A DNA stretch of 64,000 nt from Candidatus Kapaibacterium sp. (GCA_025059875.1 JANXCT010000004.1:1-64000); one strand, 5' to 3'; positions 53,273 through 62,612 are shown, numbered from the stretch's first letter. Notes: a model not told the origin generated them from the sequence alone. Numbers and translations are program-made.

Positions 53273-54562
53273 ATGCCTACTGCACTGTGGTTCTACGAAA
53301 TTGTGCTCCGCCAGGCCACGAGCCTCGCCCGCCTCTCTCCGCAGCTACGCCTCAAGGCCAAGGCGCGAGAAGAATGGCACCGGCACCTTCGAGAGTTGCA
53401 GGATTGGAGCCGTACTGCCCCGCATCCCCGCCTTTGGGTCCATTCTGCGTCTGCAGGCGAGTTCGAGCACGTCCGCCCTGTGCTACAACTACTACGGGCA
53501 CGTCTCCCTCGGCTGCCGGTCGTCCTAACTTTCTTCTCTCCCTCTGGCTACGAAGCCCACAGAGCAACCCCCTTAGCCGACAAAGTCCTCCTACTTCCCC
53601 CAGACCTCCCTGACAGCAGGTACAGCTTCCTAGCGGCCTTGCAGCCAACGGCTGCTGTCTTCGTGCGATATGAGCTGTGGTTGGGCTACTTAGCTACTCT
53701 CCATCAGCAGCGAGTCCCTACGTTCCTCGTAGCCGCTACCTTCCCTCAGAGCCCGCTCTGGAGGCTACCTGCGGCACAGTGGCTGCTGAGACAAGCTCTC
53801 AGCAGCTTCCAGAGAATCTGGGCGTTGAACGACCAAGAGGCCGCAGCATTCCGGCGCCTCGTTCCTGAAGTTCCGGTGAGGGTAGTCCCAGACCCGCGGT
53901 ATGACCGCATCTGGCAGGCTGCCCACCAAGAGCCCCGCGTATGGCTGCCGGAGGCCTTCCGCCATCCAGGTTCATTCTGCCTAATTGCTGGCAGCACCTG
54001 GGAGGAGGATCACCGCCTCCTGGCAGGGATGCTCCGCTACCTACCGAACGACCTTCGCCAACGGCTTGTGCTCATCATCGTGCCCCATGAACCCAACCCA
54101 GCCAGGGTTACGGCGCTGCTCCGCCTCTTCCGCGGAGCACACCGCTGGACGGAAGTGTCCGACACCAGCCCAGGAGTGGTTGAGCAAGGCCCCCAGGTTC
54201 TTATCGTTGACCGTTTCGGGCTCCTACTCCATCTCTACCGCTTTGCTGACGTGGCGTATGTCGGCGGTGGCTTCGGCCACGGCGTCCACAACCTCGCGGA
54301 GCCGGCAGCATACGGCATCCCGCTCGTCTGCGGGCCAAGGGTTCGGAAGTCCCCTGATGCCCACGCGCTCTTGTGCACTGGGGCCTTGACGATCGTTCGC
54401 ACCGAACAGCAGCTTGCAGATTGGCTCTATGCCGTGTTCAGCAATCCTGAGGAGCGCCAGCGGTTGGGGACCGCAGCTCAGAGACTCTTGCAGCAGCGCG
54501 GTGGGGCCGAGTCTATCGCTACCTCCTTAGCAACAGTGCTCAGCGGACTCTCAGAAGCGTAA
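53273..54562 (+). CDS. waaA: 3-deoxy-D-manno-octulosonic acid (Kdo) transferase
   Basis: 429 aa, the usual length. The enzyme moves Kdo from CMP-Kdo to lipid A precursor at the inner membrane, showing that the cell makes Kdo-bearing lipopolysaccharide. An N-terminal hydrophobic segment is followed by the GT-B fold; WVHSASAGEFEHVRP contains the expected catalytic Glu63. SGYEAHRA, YELWLGYL, STWEEDH and the C-terminal YVGGGFGHGVHNLAEPAAYGIP (CMP-Kdo binding) are family signatures. The stop overlaps the end of the convergent dehydrogenase gene by 12 bases. Confidence 0.94.
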   Translation: MPTALWFYEIVLRQATSLARLSPQLRLKAKAREEWHRHLRELQDWSRTAPHPRLWVHSASAGEFEHVRPVLQLLRARLPRLPVVLTFFSPSGYEAHRATPLADKVLLLPPDLPDSRYSFLAALQPTAAVFVRYELWLGYLATLHQQRVPTFLVAATFPQSPLWRLPAAQWLLRQALSSFQRIWALNDQEAAAFRRLVPEVPVRVVPDPRYDRIWQAAHQEPRVWLPEAFRHPGSFCLIAGSTWEEDHRLLAGMLRYLPNDLRQRLVLIIVPHEPNPARVTALLRLFRGAHRWTEVSDTSPGVVEQGPQVLIVDRFGLLLHLYRFADVAYVGGGFGHGVHNLAEPAAYGIPLVCGPRVRKSPDAHALLCTGALTIVRTEQQLADWLYAVFSNPEERQRLGTAAQRLLQQRGGAESIATSLATVLSGLSEA

Positions 54563-56647
54563 GAGCTGCTCCAATGCAGCAGCAATTCGCTGCACGGTCG
54601 GCACCACAGCGTCCATGAGCCGCCGATTGTACGGGATCGGACAGTCCGGCGAGGCTACTCGCTCCACAGGGGCATCCAGCCACTGGAACGCCTCCCGCCC
54701 GACAGTAGCGGCAATCTCCGCACCGAAACCGCACGTGAGCGTATCCTCGTGGACGATGAGGCAACGGTTCGTCTTCCGCACCGACGCTAACACCATCTCC
54801 ACGTCCCATGGGACAATCGTCCGCAGGTCTATCACTTCGGCATCCACCTGGAGCTGCTCCACCGCCTCCAGGACCCGGTAGAGCATTGCCCCCCACGTAA
54901 CGACCGTGATGTGGCGTCCACTTCTGACAATCGCAGCACGGCCGAACGGCACAATGAACCCATCCCCCGGGTATGGGCGCCGTGCCATGGGCGTATCGTA
55001 CAGGGCTCGGTGTTCTAAAAAGAGGGTTGGGTCGTGGCCACGGAGCGCCGAGCGCAGCAACCCTACGGCATCTTCGGCATTGGAAGGGAAAGCAATACGC
55101 CAGCCCGGCGCGTGAGCGAAGACCGCCTCGCCACAGACGCTATGCCACGGATCCCCGGTGACCTTGCTAAACCCCACGGGGATGCGCACCACCATCGGGG
55201 CCGCATACCGCCCGTTTGTCCTCCACCGTATAGTGCCGCAGTCGTTGAGCTGCTCCGTGGCAGGATCAGCATACTTGCGAAACTGAATCTCCGCCACCGG
55301 CACCAAGCCCGCTAGCGCCATGCCGACGGCACGTCCAATGATGCCCTCCTCCGAAAGCGCAGTATCAAATACTCGGTCGGCACCGAACTTCCGCTGCAAA
55401 TCCATTGTAGCCCCGTGAACACCCCCCTTGACGCCAACGTCCTCGCCGAAGACAACCACCCTCGGGTTGAGCTCTAACTCCCGCTCTAAGGTCCGGCGAA
55501 TGGCCTCCACCATGTTGATTCGCGGACCAGTCGGTCGTGCCTGCGTCGTACCAGTTGGCAGATGCTGCCCTTCGGGCAGTATACCACCCACCTGCTGAGG
55601 AGCATCGGGGTCGAAGAAGAGGAAGCGACACACCGAGCTTGGCTCCGGCTCAGGCTGCGCCAGTGCTGCAGCCAAAGCTGCCGCGACCTCTGCCTCTACT
55701 TCCTGCTGGAGCCGCTCCCACTCAGACTTCGTCAGCAGTCGCTTGCGGAGTAGGTAGCGCTGGAGGCGTATGATGGGGTCCCGCTTCTGCTCTTCCTGAC
55801 GCTCCTCGGCCGTCTTATAATAAGCCTGATTGTCGGCGCTAGAATGGCCGCAGAGCCGCGGGACGTAGACCTCCACGAGCGCAGGACCAGCCGCAGAGCG
55901 AACGAAAGTGACTGCTTCCGCAATGCCCTGTAGCGCAGCCTCTGGATCGGTACCATCCAGCTCCCACAGACGGAGCTCACCGAATGAACGGAGATTGGGA
56001 GCGATCCGCCCACCCGGCGTCTGGAAGCGAGAAGGGACCGAGATGCCGTAGCCGTTGTTCTCAACGAAGAAGAGCATCGGCAGACGGAGCGTCGTCGCCA
56101 TCGTCAAGGCCGACCAGAAGCCGTTGGTGGCAACGGAACCGTCTCCCCCCAGAGCAACTGCGATGGCCCCTTCCCACTCCGATTCCCGCAAGACTCGGCT
56201 CCGGTAGAGAATCGCCTGCGCCCACCCAGCAGCCGGTGTATACTGTGCCCCCACGTCTCCGCTGGCAGGGAGAACAGTGACGCCACGCCGCGGAGGCATG
56301 TTGAACACTACCCCAATGTCCCGCCCCCCATTTGGACTCCCGGTGCGCCCAAGGGAGCCAGCAAACGCCTCTTCTGCCGTCAGTCCAGCAGCCAGTAGAA
56401 ATGGACGCGAGCGATAGTACACCGTTGCCCCATCGTGAGGATGGCGGAGATGCAGTCCAAGAAGGACCTGTGCCAGCTCGTGCCCCTTTGCGGAAAACTG
56501 ATATGTAATCTTGCCAGCCGGCAGGAGCTCCTGCTCTTCCCGTTCGTCAATGCGACGCGATAGGAGGACCAATCGAGCCACCTCTTTCCACAAGGCCGCA
56601 TGGCTGCTTCGGACTTGAGGGAACGCTATGGCTGTCTGGCTGTCCAT
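54551..56647 (-). CDS. Fused E1 alpha-beta subunit of a 2-oxoacid dehydrogenase complex
   Basis: 698 aa from the ATG at 56647, chosen because the promoter box lies just upstream. The N-terminal half is the E1 alpha-type ThDP domain: LLSRRIDEREE, YYRSRPFLLAAGL and the ThDP motif GDGSVATNGFWSALTMATTL, ending near ENNGYGIS. A ~90-residue linker leads to the E1 beta half (INMVEAIRRTLERELELNP, VFGEDVGVKGGV, EEGIIGRAVGMALAG). Substrate may be a branched-chain 2-oxoacid, or pyruvate; the fusion resembles Bacteroidota branched-chain-type enzymes. The E2 and E3 genes are not in the window. Confidence 0.9.
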   Translation of the reverse strand: MDSQTAIAFPQVRSSHAALWKEVARLVLLSRRIDEREEQELLPAGKITYQFSAKGHELAQVLLGLHLRHPHDGATVYYRSRPFLLAAGLTAEEAFAGSLGRTGSPNGGRDIGVVFNMPPRRGVTVLPASGDVGAQYTPAAGWAQAILYRSRVLRESEWEGAIAVALGGDGSVATNGFWSALTMATTLRLPMLFFVENNGYGISVPSRFQTPGGRIAPNLRSFGELRLWELDGTDPEAALQGIAEAVTFVRSAAGPALVEVYVPRLCGHSSADNQAYYKTAEERQEEQKRDPIIRLQRYLLRKRLLTKSEWERLQQEVEAEVAAALAAALAQPEPEPSSVCRFLFFDPDAPQQVGGILPEGQHLPTGTTQARPTGPRINMVEAIRRTLERELELNPRVVVFGEDVGVKGGVHGATMDLQRKFGADRVFDTALSEEGIIGRAVGMALAGLVPVAEIQFRKYADPATEQLNDCGTIRWRTNGRYAAPMVVRIPVGFSKVTGDPWHSVCGEAVFAHAPGWRIAFPSNAEDAVGLLRSALRGHDPTLFLEHRALYDTPMARRPYPGDGFIVPFGRAAIVRSGRHITVVTWGAMLYRVLEAVEQLQVDAEVIDLRTIVPWDVEMVLASVRKTNRCLIVHEDTLTCGFGAEIAATVGREAFQWLDAPVERVASPDCPIPYNRRLMDAVVPTVQRIAAALEQLLRF

Positions 56648-56683
56648 GGCACGTTGCTGGACGCTCCTGGTGCTTGCATAGCA

Positions 56684-56691
56684 CAAACTTA
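56684..56691 (-). promoter_or_regulatory. Bacteroidota-type -7 box TAAGTTTG
   Basis: Exact TAnnTTTG followed by TGCT on the minus strand, 36 bases before the E1 ATG and between it and the adenine deaminase stop. Confidence 0.55.
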
Positions 56692-56730
56692 GGGCTTCCA
56701 CCCTGCAAGCAATGCTGAGCTACACGCTCC

Positions 56731-58371
56731 CTACGACTCTGGGCATAGTGAGGTGAACTGGAACGCCCTACCGTCGAACAACCCCCGGTCGCTAAGCTTC
56801 AGCGCTGGGATGACGAGGAGTGCCATGAACGACAGCGTCATGAACGGTGCCCGAAGCGAAGAGCCCAACCGCTTAGCGGCAGCCTCCAGCATTGTGTAGC
56901 GCTGCGCCACCGTCGTGCCCTCCTCTGAGCTCATGAGCCCAGCGATATCCAACGGCAAGACGTCTACGCGCTCCCCTTCGGCAACCGCCAAGCCGCCTTG
57001 GTGTCCAATAACCGCGTTGAGAGCTCGGCAAAGCTCAGCGTCACTTGCTCCGACGGCGATGAGATTGTGCGAGTCATGGGCAACACTCGAAGCGATCGCC
57101 CCACGGCGGAGTCCAAAGCCTCGGACGAAGGCTACCGCCAGCGGAGCTTCCTTGTAGCGATTGACCACCACCAGCTTCAAGATATCACGCTCCACATCGG
57201 GCACGATCTCCCCATCCCGCAATGGGGCAGGGAGCAGCAGCTCGCCCGTGACGAGCTGACCATCATACGCCTCAATGACCCGGAGAGTCTCTCCACAAGC
57301 AGACACCCGAAGCTCTCCTTCTCGCACTCGCCGTTGGACGAACCGATTGACAACCGGTGCCCTACGGAACGGTAGGAGACTCTCCCCCTCTCGTGCCACG
57401 CAACGCCCACGCACGTACGTTGCCAACACCCGAAAGTTCCGGAGGTCCTCCACCACGATGAAATCAGCCGAATCCCCTGGCCGCAGGAGTCCGATAGGCA
57501 ACCCGTAGTGCTGGACTGGATGCAAGCAAGCTGCTCTCAAGACATCAAAGAGGTCGTACCCGAGTTCGACCGCCCGTCGAACTAGCACGTTGATGTGTCC
57601 CGCCGCAAGGGCATCGGGATGAAGGTCATCGGTGCAGAACATACACCGATCTGGATGCAAGCGCAGTAGCGGGTGGAGGGCATCGAAGTTCCGTGCTGCC
57701 GAGCCTTCGCGGATGAGGATCTTCATACCCGCTTCGACCTTGTCCAGCGCCTCCTCCAGCGTGAAGCACTCGTGATCGGTCGTAATGCCGGCCGCAGCAT
57801 ATCGGCGGGCCTCATTCCCCCGCAATCCCGGAGCGTGCCCATCAATCGGGCGTCGGTAAGCGCGTGCAAGCTCCAGCTTTGCTATCACTTCAGGGTCTTG
57901 CGCTAGAACGCCTGGGAAGTTCATCATCTCACTGAGGTACGGCATACCCTCCTCAAACAGTATTCGCAGCTCCTCCACGCTGATCTCGGCCCCGGCTGTC
58001 TCAAAGCGTGTTGCCGGCACACACGATGGGGCCCCGAACCAGAAGACGAAGGGTACCTCTGCTGCTGTCCGGAGCATGTACCGTACCCCTTCTATCCCCA
58101 GAACGTTGGCGATCTCGTGCGGATCGGAGACCGTCGCCACCGTCCCATGGATGACCGCCAAGCGCGCAAACTCTGGTGGCGGCAAAAGCGAGCTCTCTAC
58201 GTGGACGTGGGCATCCACAAAGCCTGGTAGGATGTACACCGACGGCACTTCTGAGGCAGAGCGGTACGTTACAGAGGCAATCTTCCCCTCCTCCACCACC
58301 ACCTCTGCTGGTACGATTCGCCGTTCTACGACGTCAACGACAAGCCCGGCTATTTGAACGGCCTCTTCCAT
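56731..58371 (-). CDS. ade: Adenine deaminase
   Basis: 546 aa, slightly short of the ~570-600 usual for the Ade family. It converts adenine to hypoxanthine in purine salvage. The amidohydrolase metal site opens with PGFVDAHVHVESSLLPP. GITTDHECFTLEEALDKVEAG and MFCTDDLHPDAL follow, the last with the catalytic Asp. The C-terminal Ade-specific domain has VAHDSHNLIAVGASD and HQGGLAVAEG. It is followed by the E1 gene's own promoter. Upstream lies the terminator of the BNR gene, which contains a TCAGTTTG sequence that may drive it. Confidence 0.94.
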   Translation of the reverse strand: MEEAVQIAGLVVDVVERRIVPAEVVVEEGKIASVTYRSASEVPSVYILPGFVDAHVHVESSLLPPPEFARLAVIHGTVATVSDPHEIANVLGIEGVRYMLRTAAEVPFVFWFGAPSCVPATRFETAGAEISVEELRILFEEGMPYLSEMMNFPGVLAQDPEVIAKLELARAYRRPIDGHAPGLRGNEARRYAAAGITTDHECFTLEEALDKVEAGMKILIREGSAARNFDALHPLLRLHPDRCMFCTDDLHPDALAAGHINVLVRRAVELGYDLFDVLRAACLHPVQHYGLPIGLLRPGDSADFIVVEDLRNFRVLATYVRGRCVAREGESLLPFRRAPVVNRFVQRRVREGELRVSACGETLRVIEAYDGQLVTGELLLPAPLRDGEIVPDVERDILKLVVVNRYKEAPLAVAFVRGFGLRRGAIASSVAHDSHNLIAVGASDAELCRALNAVIGHQGGLAVAEGERVDVLPLDIAGLMSSEEGTTVAQRYTMLEAAAKRLGSSLRAPFMTLSFMALLVIPALKLSDRGLFDGRAFQFTSLCPES

Positions 58372-58425
58372 CTCAACTCGCTGTCCCCTGCTGCATCATC
58401 GTAGCAACCGAACCTAGACAAACTG

Positions 58426-58461
58426 AGCGGGCGCCACCCCGTTCTAGAGACGGCGCCCGCT
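58426..58461 (-). terminator. Hairpin after the BNR/T9SS gene
   Basis: A perfect 10-bp GC-rich stem (58426-58435 with 58452-58461) with a 16-base loop begins 19 bases after the stop codon. Only a short T-run (TTTG) follows, so termination may be partial. Confidence 0.6.
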
Positions 58462-58480
58462 GCCAGACTGCTTTGTCCAC

Positions 58481-60481
58481 TCAAGGTAGCACTACCACCG
58501 GCTGTATGGCGACCGCACTCCCGTTGCGGACGCGCAGCACGTAGGTACCTGCAGCGACCTCGGAGACTGGCAGAATCACCATCTGTGACCCTGGTGCCAG
58601 CACGAGCTCCCGTGTCCAGAGCCGCTCCCCACTTGCTGCATAGAGCTCCACGGAAGCATGACCCCCAGGAGCGTCGCTGACGAACAAACGTAACTCCCTG
58701 CCCACCGGATGCGGCGAGACACGGACCTGAAGCTGCCGATGAATGGTTGCTGAGGGTTCCTGGACCGAGACAACCCCGGAGAAGGTTGCAATCGTGACGT
58801 ACTGCTTCTCCAGCAGCTGTTGCTGGCTGTTGACTAGACGCTCCAAGAGCGTCGGGTAGACAAACGTGTCAATCGCCGTTTTGACCATCAACAGTGGAAC
58901 TTGCCGGAGGTCATTCGGCACAATCGGGGGAATCCATGCCAACTTGTCCCAGATTGGGGTCTGGGTGATATTCACCGGATCCGACCACTGTCCATTGGGC
59001 AGCTGGCGGGTCGAAATGTAGACGTCCGTCGTCAAGAAGGTATCCGGCGCAGCACCATCACCGTCAATGTCTACTTGGGCAACATAGACAGTGCCCTCTA
59101 TCCACTTGGCTAGTAGCTTGGTACCGTCGGCTGTTCGGCTGAGCTGCAGCTCGTTGCCGACTTGGGTTGAAGCGGGAGAGTTGGGGTCAGCAATGAGCGC
59201 CAGGGAGAGCCATGAGCGGTCTGCAATCTTCCGTAGCGTCCAGTTGCCGTTGTCGTAGGTGGCTTCAACCATCTGAGCTGCCCGCTCCTCCAAGGGTTTG
59301 CTGCCGTCGAACTCGAATATCTGGAACGCGATGCTGACTTTGCCGTTCCCGTAAGCAGCGAAGGCCTTCGGAATAGCAATTGCACCCCCTTGCCCGGTCT
59401 GCAGTCCGAAAGGAACTACCACCGAATCCGGCATTGCCCCCTGCTGGAAGGCGTACTCCCGAATCGCAGAAGGCTGAAGGAAGGTCGGCCCCCGCCAGCT
59501 CTCCCCACCGTCTGTGGAGAGGAAGAAGCCTACTGTAGGCAAACCAGGGTCATCGGCATCCACAAAGCGCCCGAAGACAGCATAGACGAGGTTACCGACG
59601 TCATCTCGGGCAATCCCAATAGGGACGTTTGCCCGGTAGCCCGGCTGTCCAGGATCACCGAACAAAGTACTCCGCCATTCTTCCGGAACGAAGCCGAATG
59701 CTGGAGCAGCAAAGTCTTGGAGCCGCAGTCCCACGTAGTTCTGTTCAGCTGTAGGCACCCCATCTGGGGCAACGAGCGCACTTAGAGTCAACGCCACATC
59801 TCCAGCGCGCGTCGCTGTGATTCTGGAGTCCGTGCCCCATGTGTAGCGGTACTGCCGTCCCTGGATAGTCACATCCACGCCATCGTTGAACCAGCTCTGC
59901 ACATCGTTAGAACCAAGGTACGTGAAGCCATCCCGAAAGCCCCTCCAGGCCGTCCCATCCGTCACCGGGCTAGCGAAGACCAGTATCAAGTCCTGTGGAG
60001 AGGTGACGGTGTTGTTAGGGTTAACCAAGTACCCACTAGGGTAGCGCGGCAGCTGGTTGGTTGGAGCATTCCCGTCAAAAAGCCGGATGGGCTCTGACCA
60101 TGACTGCCCTCGGTTGGTGGAGTAACGGTAGTAGAGCCGATTGCCATCACCTTGGGCAGCAGCCCCTACTCCACCACGCTTAACCGTAACGAGCACATCG
60201 CTGGTAGGATCCCACCACACGGGTTGCTGCTGCCAGGAGTAGTAGGAAAAGGCGTTGACGAGCGAGTCAAAGATGAACTCTTGGATTGCTGCTGGCGTCT
60301 GCCCATTCCGGAAACTCAGTGGGAGCGAAGGGACCTTCCACGCTATTGCCCGTGAGGCACCTAACTGCTCCGGCTCTTGGGCCCTCGTTTCCTTCTGAGA
60401 AGGTCCAGGCACGACGATGAGCTGTTGGGCTACGGTGCTCATTATCCCTAACAGGAAGCCGATCGCAACGCTCGTCTGCAT
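58481..60481 (-). CDS. Secreted BNR/sialidase-fold-like protein with T9SS sorting domain
   Basis: 666 aa from the ATG at 60481; a longer frame overlaps the upstream gene. The signal peptide has hydrophobic residues ~4-18 (MQTSVAIGFLLGIMSTVAQQ). The main body is propeller-like, with Asp-box motifs STNRGQSWSEPI and STDGGESWRGPTF, and a third looser one later. No sialidase catalytic Arg triad could be assigned, so I do not call an enzyme. The last ~85 residues are a T9SS type A domain (VSPHPVGRELRLFVSD, AASGERLWTRELVL, AAGTYVLRV). It follows the hydroxyacyl-CoA dehydrogenase gene by 25 bases, an odd metabolic partner. Confidence 0.85.
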   Translation of the reverse strand: MQTSVAIGFLLGIMSTVAQQLIVVPGPSQKETRAQEPEQLGASRAIAWKVPSLPLSFRNGQTPAAIQEFIFDSLVNAFSYYSWQQQPVWWDPTSDVLVTVKRGGVGAAAQGDGNRLYYRYSTNRGQSWSEPIRLFDGNAPTNQLPRYPSGYLVNPNNTVTSPQDLILVFASPVTDGTAWRGFRDGFTYLGSNDVQSWFNDGVDVTIQGRQYRYTWGTDSRITATRAGDVALTLSALVAPDGVPTAEQNYVGLRLQDFAAPAFGFVPEEWRSTLFGDPGQPGYRANVPIGIARDDVGNLVYAVFGRFVDADDPGLPTVGFFLSTDGGESWRGPTFLQPSAIREYAFQQGAMPDSVVVPFGLQTGQGGAIAIPKAFAAYGNGKVSIAFQIFEFDGSKPLEERAAQMVEATYDNGNWTLRKIADRSWLSLALIADPNSPASTQVGNELQLSRTADGTKLLAKWIEGTVYVAQVDIDGDGAAPDTFLTTDVYISTRQLPNGQWSDPVNITQTPIWDKLAWIPPIVPNDLRQVPLLMVKTAIDTFVYPTLLERLVNSQQQLLEKQYVTIATFSGVVSVQEPSATIHRQLQVRVSPHPVGRELRLFVSDAPGGHASVELYAASGERLWTRELVLAPGSQMVILPVSEVAAGTYVLRVRNGSAVAIQPVVVLP

Positions 60482-60506
60482 CTGTGCTGCTCCTATATGT
60501 GGAACG

Positions 60507-61361
60507 TCACCCTTGGTCGTCGTACGAGTAAAAGCCATGCCGCACTTTACGGCCCAATAAGCCAGCGTCAACATACTGCTGCTGTAGCGGCGATGGTGCA
60601 AAGCGAGGCTCATGGAAATGCTGCTCGTAGATAGAGCGGGTCACCTCCAAGTTCACATCCACACCAATCAGATCCATGAGCTCAAACGGCCCCATTGGAA
60701 ATCCAGCACTCCGCATGAGCCGATCTACCTGCTCTACCGTCGCTGCTCCCTCGGCTACTATCCGAAGCGCCTCGTTATAGTAGTTGCGCGCCACCCGGTT
60801 GACGATGAATCCAGGGACATCCCGTACTACCACCGGCGTCTTTCCTAGTCCCTGGACAAAGGTCAATGCACGCTGCAGGGTCTCATCAGAAGTGCGAGCG
60901 CTACGGACGACCTCCACTAAACGCATCACATGCGCTGGATTGAAGAAGTGGAGTCCGATACAACGCTCGGGGTGGTGCAGGACTGAGGCTAGTGCTGCAA
61001 TGGAGATGGAGGAAGTATTGCTTGCGATGATGGTGTTTGGGCTGATTCCTAGGGATTCCAGTGCCCGGAACAGGTCTTGCTTTGCAGCCCGATTCTCCAC
61101 AATTGCCTCGATGATGATGTCACACCGAAACAGCTCCGCCAGCGTAGGAACCAGCTCGAGCCGACGGAGGACATCTTCCACAGGCTCGCGGAGCCGACCC
61201 TTTGCGTAGCCTTTCTCCAGCTGCTCCCGGATATCTTTCTCAGCATTTCGTAAGGCATCCGAGCGGATGTCGTAGAGGAGCACGCGGTGACCGGCTTGCA
61301 GGCAGGTCACCGTAATCCCCCGTCCCATCGTCCCAGCACCGCAAATCCCGACGGTATGCAT
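60507..61361 (-). CDS. 3-hydroxybutyryl-CoA dehydrogenase
   Basis: 284 aa, the single-domain-set length of Hbd/PaaH. It oxidises 3-hydroxyacyl-CoA, or reduces acetoacetyl-CoA, with NAD(P). The Rossmann motif GAGTMGRG is at residues 8-15. IIEAIVENRAAKQDLF is typical, and the catalytic His is in GLHFFNPAHVMRLVEVV. The C-terminal dimer domain starts at PGFIVNRVARNYYNEA. It begins 4 bases after kbl, implying one transcript. Whether it works in butyrate, amino-acid or phenylacetate metabolism is not indicated. Confidence 0.93.
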   Translation of the reverse strand: MHTVGICGAGTMGRGITVTCLQAGHRVLLYDIRSDALRNAEKDIREQLEKGYAKGRLREPVEDVLRRLELVPTLAELFRCDIIIEAIVENRAAKQDLFRALESLGISPNTIIASNTSSISIAALASVLHHPERCIGLHFFNPAHVMRLVEVVRSARTSDETLQRALTFVQGLGKTPVVVRDVPGFIVNRVARNYYNEALRIVAEGAATVEQVDRLMRSAGFPMGPFELMDLIGVDVNLEVTRSIYEQHFHEPRFAPSPLQQQYVDAGLLGRKVRHGFYSYDDQG

Positions 61362-61365
61362 CGGC

Positions 61366-62577
61366 TCAGTCCCTCAGCACCCCCATTTCCCGCCCAACCT
61401 TGACGAACGCTTCCACAGCGCGCTCCAACTGCTCCTGCGTGTGGGCTGCAGAAATCTGAACGCGGATCCGTGCCTGCCCTCGAGGCACAACAGGATAGGA
61501 GAAGCCCACCACGTATATTCCCTCCTCCAGCATCCGACGGGCGAAGCTATGCGCCAAAATCTCGTCGTAGAGCATAATGGGCACAATCGGATGATCGCCA
61601 GGCTTGATGTCGAAGCCAGCCTCCAGCATGTGCTGCCGGAAGAAGCGTGTGTTACGCTCTAAGCGATCCCTCAACTCCGTCGTCTCCGACAGTAAGTCGA
61701 ACACCGCAATCGCCGCCCCAACCACCATCGGAGGCAGAGAGTTACTGAATAAGTATGGCCGAGAGCGCTGCCGCAGCATTTCGATGATTTCACGCCGCCC
61801 TGTTGTGAAGCCCCCGATACCGCCTCCTAAGGCCTTGCCGAGCGTACCCGTGATGATATCCACCTTGCCGATAACCCCATAGTACTCGGTCACCCCACGG
61901 CCCCGCTTACCGACAAACCCCAAAGAGTGGCTCTCGTCCACCACTACTAAGGCACGGTAACGCTCAGCAAGCTCACAGATGCGGTCCAGCGGGGCCATGT
62001 TCCCATCCATAGAGAACACAGCATCCGTGGCTATCACCTTAAAGCGCGCTCCCTCGGCCTCTGCCTGCCGGAGCTTCGCTTCCAAGTCAGTCATGTCGCA
62101 GTTCTTGTACCGATAACGCTTCGCCTTCGTTAGGCGGATACCGTCAATGATGGAGGCATGGTTGAGCTCATCAGAAATGATAGCGTCCTGCTCCGTGAAG
62201 AAAGGCTCGAAGAATCCACCGTTTGCGTCAAAACAGGCAGCGTAGAGGATGGTGTCCTCTGTGCCGCAGAATTCCGCAATCTTACGCTCCAGCTCCCTGT
62301 GCAAATCCTGGGTGCCACAGATGAAGCGGACGCTGGACATTCCAAAGCCATGGGTGGCCATTGCCCGCTTTGCGGCTTCTATAATCCGGGGATCTGCCGA
62401 GAGTCCCAGGTAGTTGTTGGCACAAAAGTTCAGAAGCTCGCGTACTTGACCATTCCAGCGAACTCGGACTACCGGCCCTTGGGGACCTAGGATTTCTCGC
62501 TCCTCTTTGTAGAGCCCTGTCTCCCGAAGGACTGCTAACTCTCGCTGGAGGTGTTCCCGAAAGGCTGGGTCGTACAT
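61366..62577 (-). CDS. kbl: Glycine C-acetyltransferase (2-amino-3-ketobutyrate CoA ligase)
   Basis: 403 aa from the ATG at 62577, with AAAGGGA upstream. It is a PLP fold type I alpha-oxoamine synthase that splits 2-amino-3-ketobutyrate to glycine and acetyl-CoA in threonine breakdown. NFCANNYLGLS opens the core, DESHSLGFVGKRGRG contains the cofactor Asp/His, and the PLP Lys is in GTLGKALGG. HASIIDGIRLTKA is characteristic. The threonine dehydrogenase partner is not nearby. The gene's promoter box includes the stop codon of the upstream amidohydrolase. Confidence 0.94.
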   Translation of the reverse strand: MYDPAFREHLQRELAVLRETGLYKEEREILGPQGPVVRVRWNGQVRELLNFCANNYLGLSADPRIIEAAKRAMATHGFGMSSVRFICGTQDLHRELERKIAEFCGTEDTILYAACFDANGGFFEPFFTEQDAIISDELNHASIIDGIRLTKAKRYRYKNCDMTDLEAKLRQAEAEGARFKVIATDAVFSMDGNMAPLDRICELAERYRALVVVDESHSLGFVGKRGRGVTEYYGVIGKVDIITGTLGKALGGGIGGFTTGRREIIEMLRQRSRPYLFSNSLPPMVVGAAIAVFDLLSETTELRDRLERNTRFFRQHMLEAGFDIKPGDHPIVPIMLYDEILAHSFARRMLEEGIYVVGFSYPVVPRGQARIRVQISAAHTQEQLERAVEAFVKVGREMGVLRD

Positions 62578-62604
62578 TGGGCATCCCTTTATGCTCGGAG
62601 GCCA

Positions 62605-62612
62605 CAAATTTA
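62605..62612 (-). promoter_or_regulatory. Bacteroidota-type -7 box TAAATTTG overlapping a stop codon
   Basis: Exact TAnnTTTG followed by TGGC on the minus strand, 27 bases before the kbl ATG. Its first three bases are the TAA stop of the upstream amidohydrolase gene. Confidence 0.55.

Noticed and set aside
571-62612. A consistent -33 TTTG partner for the -7 boxes
   Set aside because: I checked upstream of most boxes and found no TTG/TTTG at a constant spacing of 17-23 bases.
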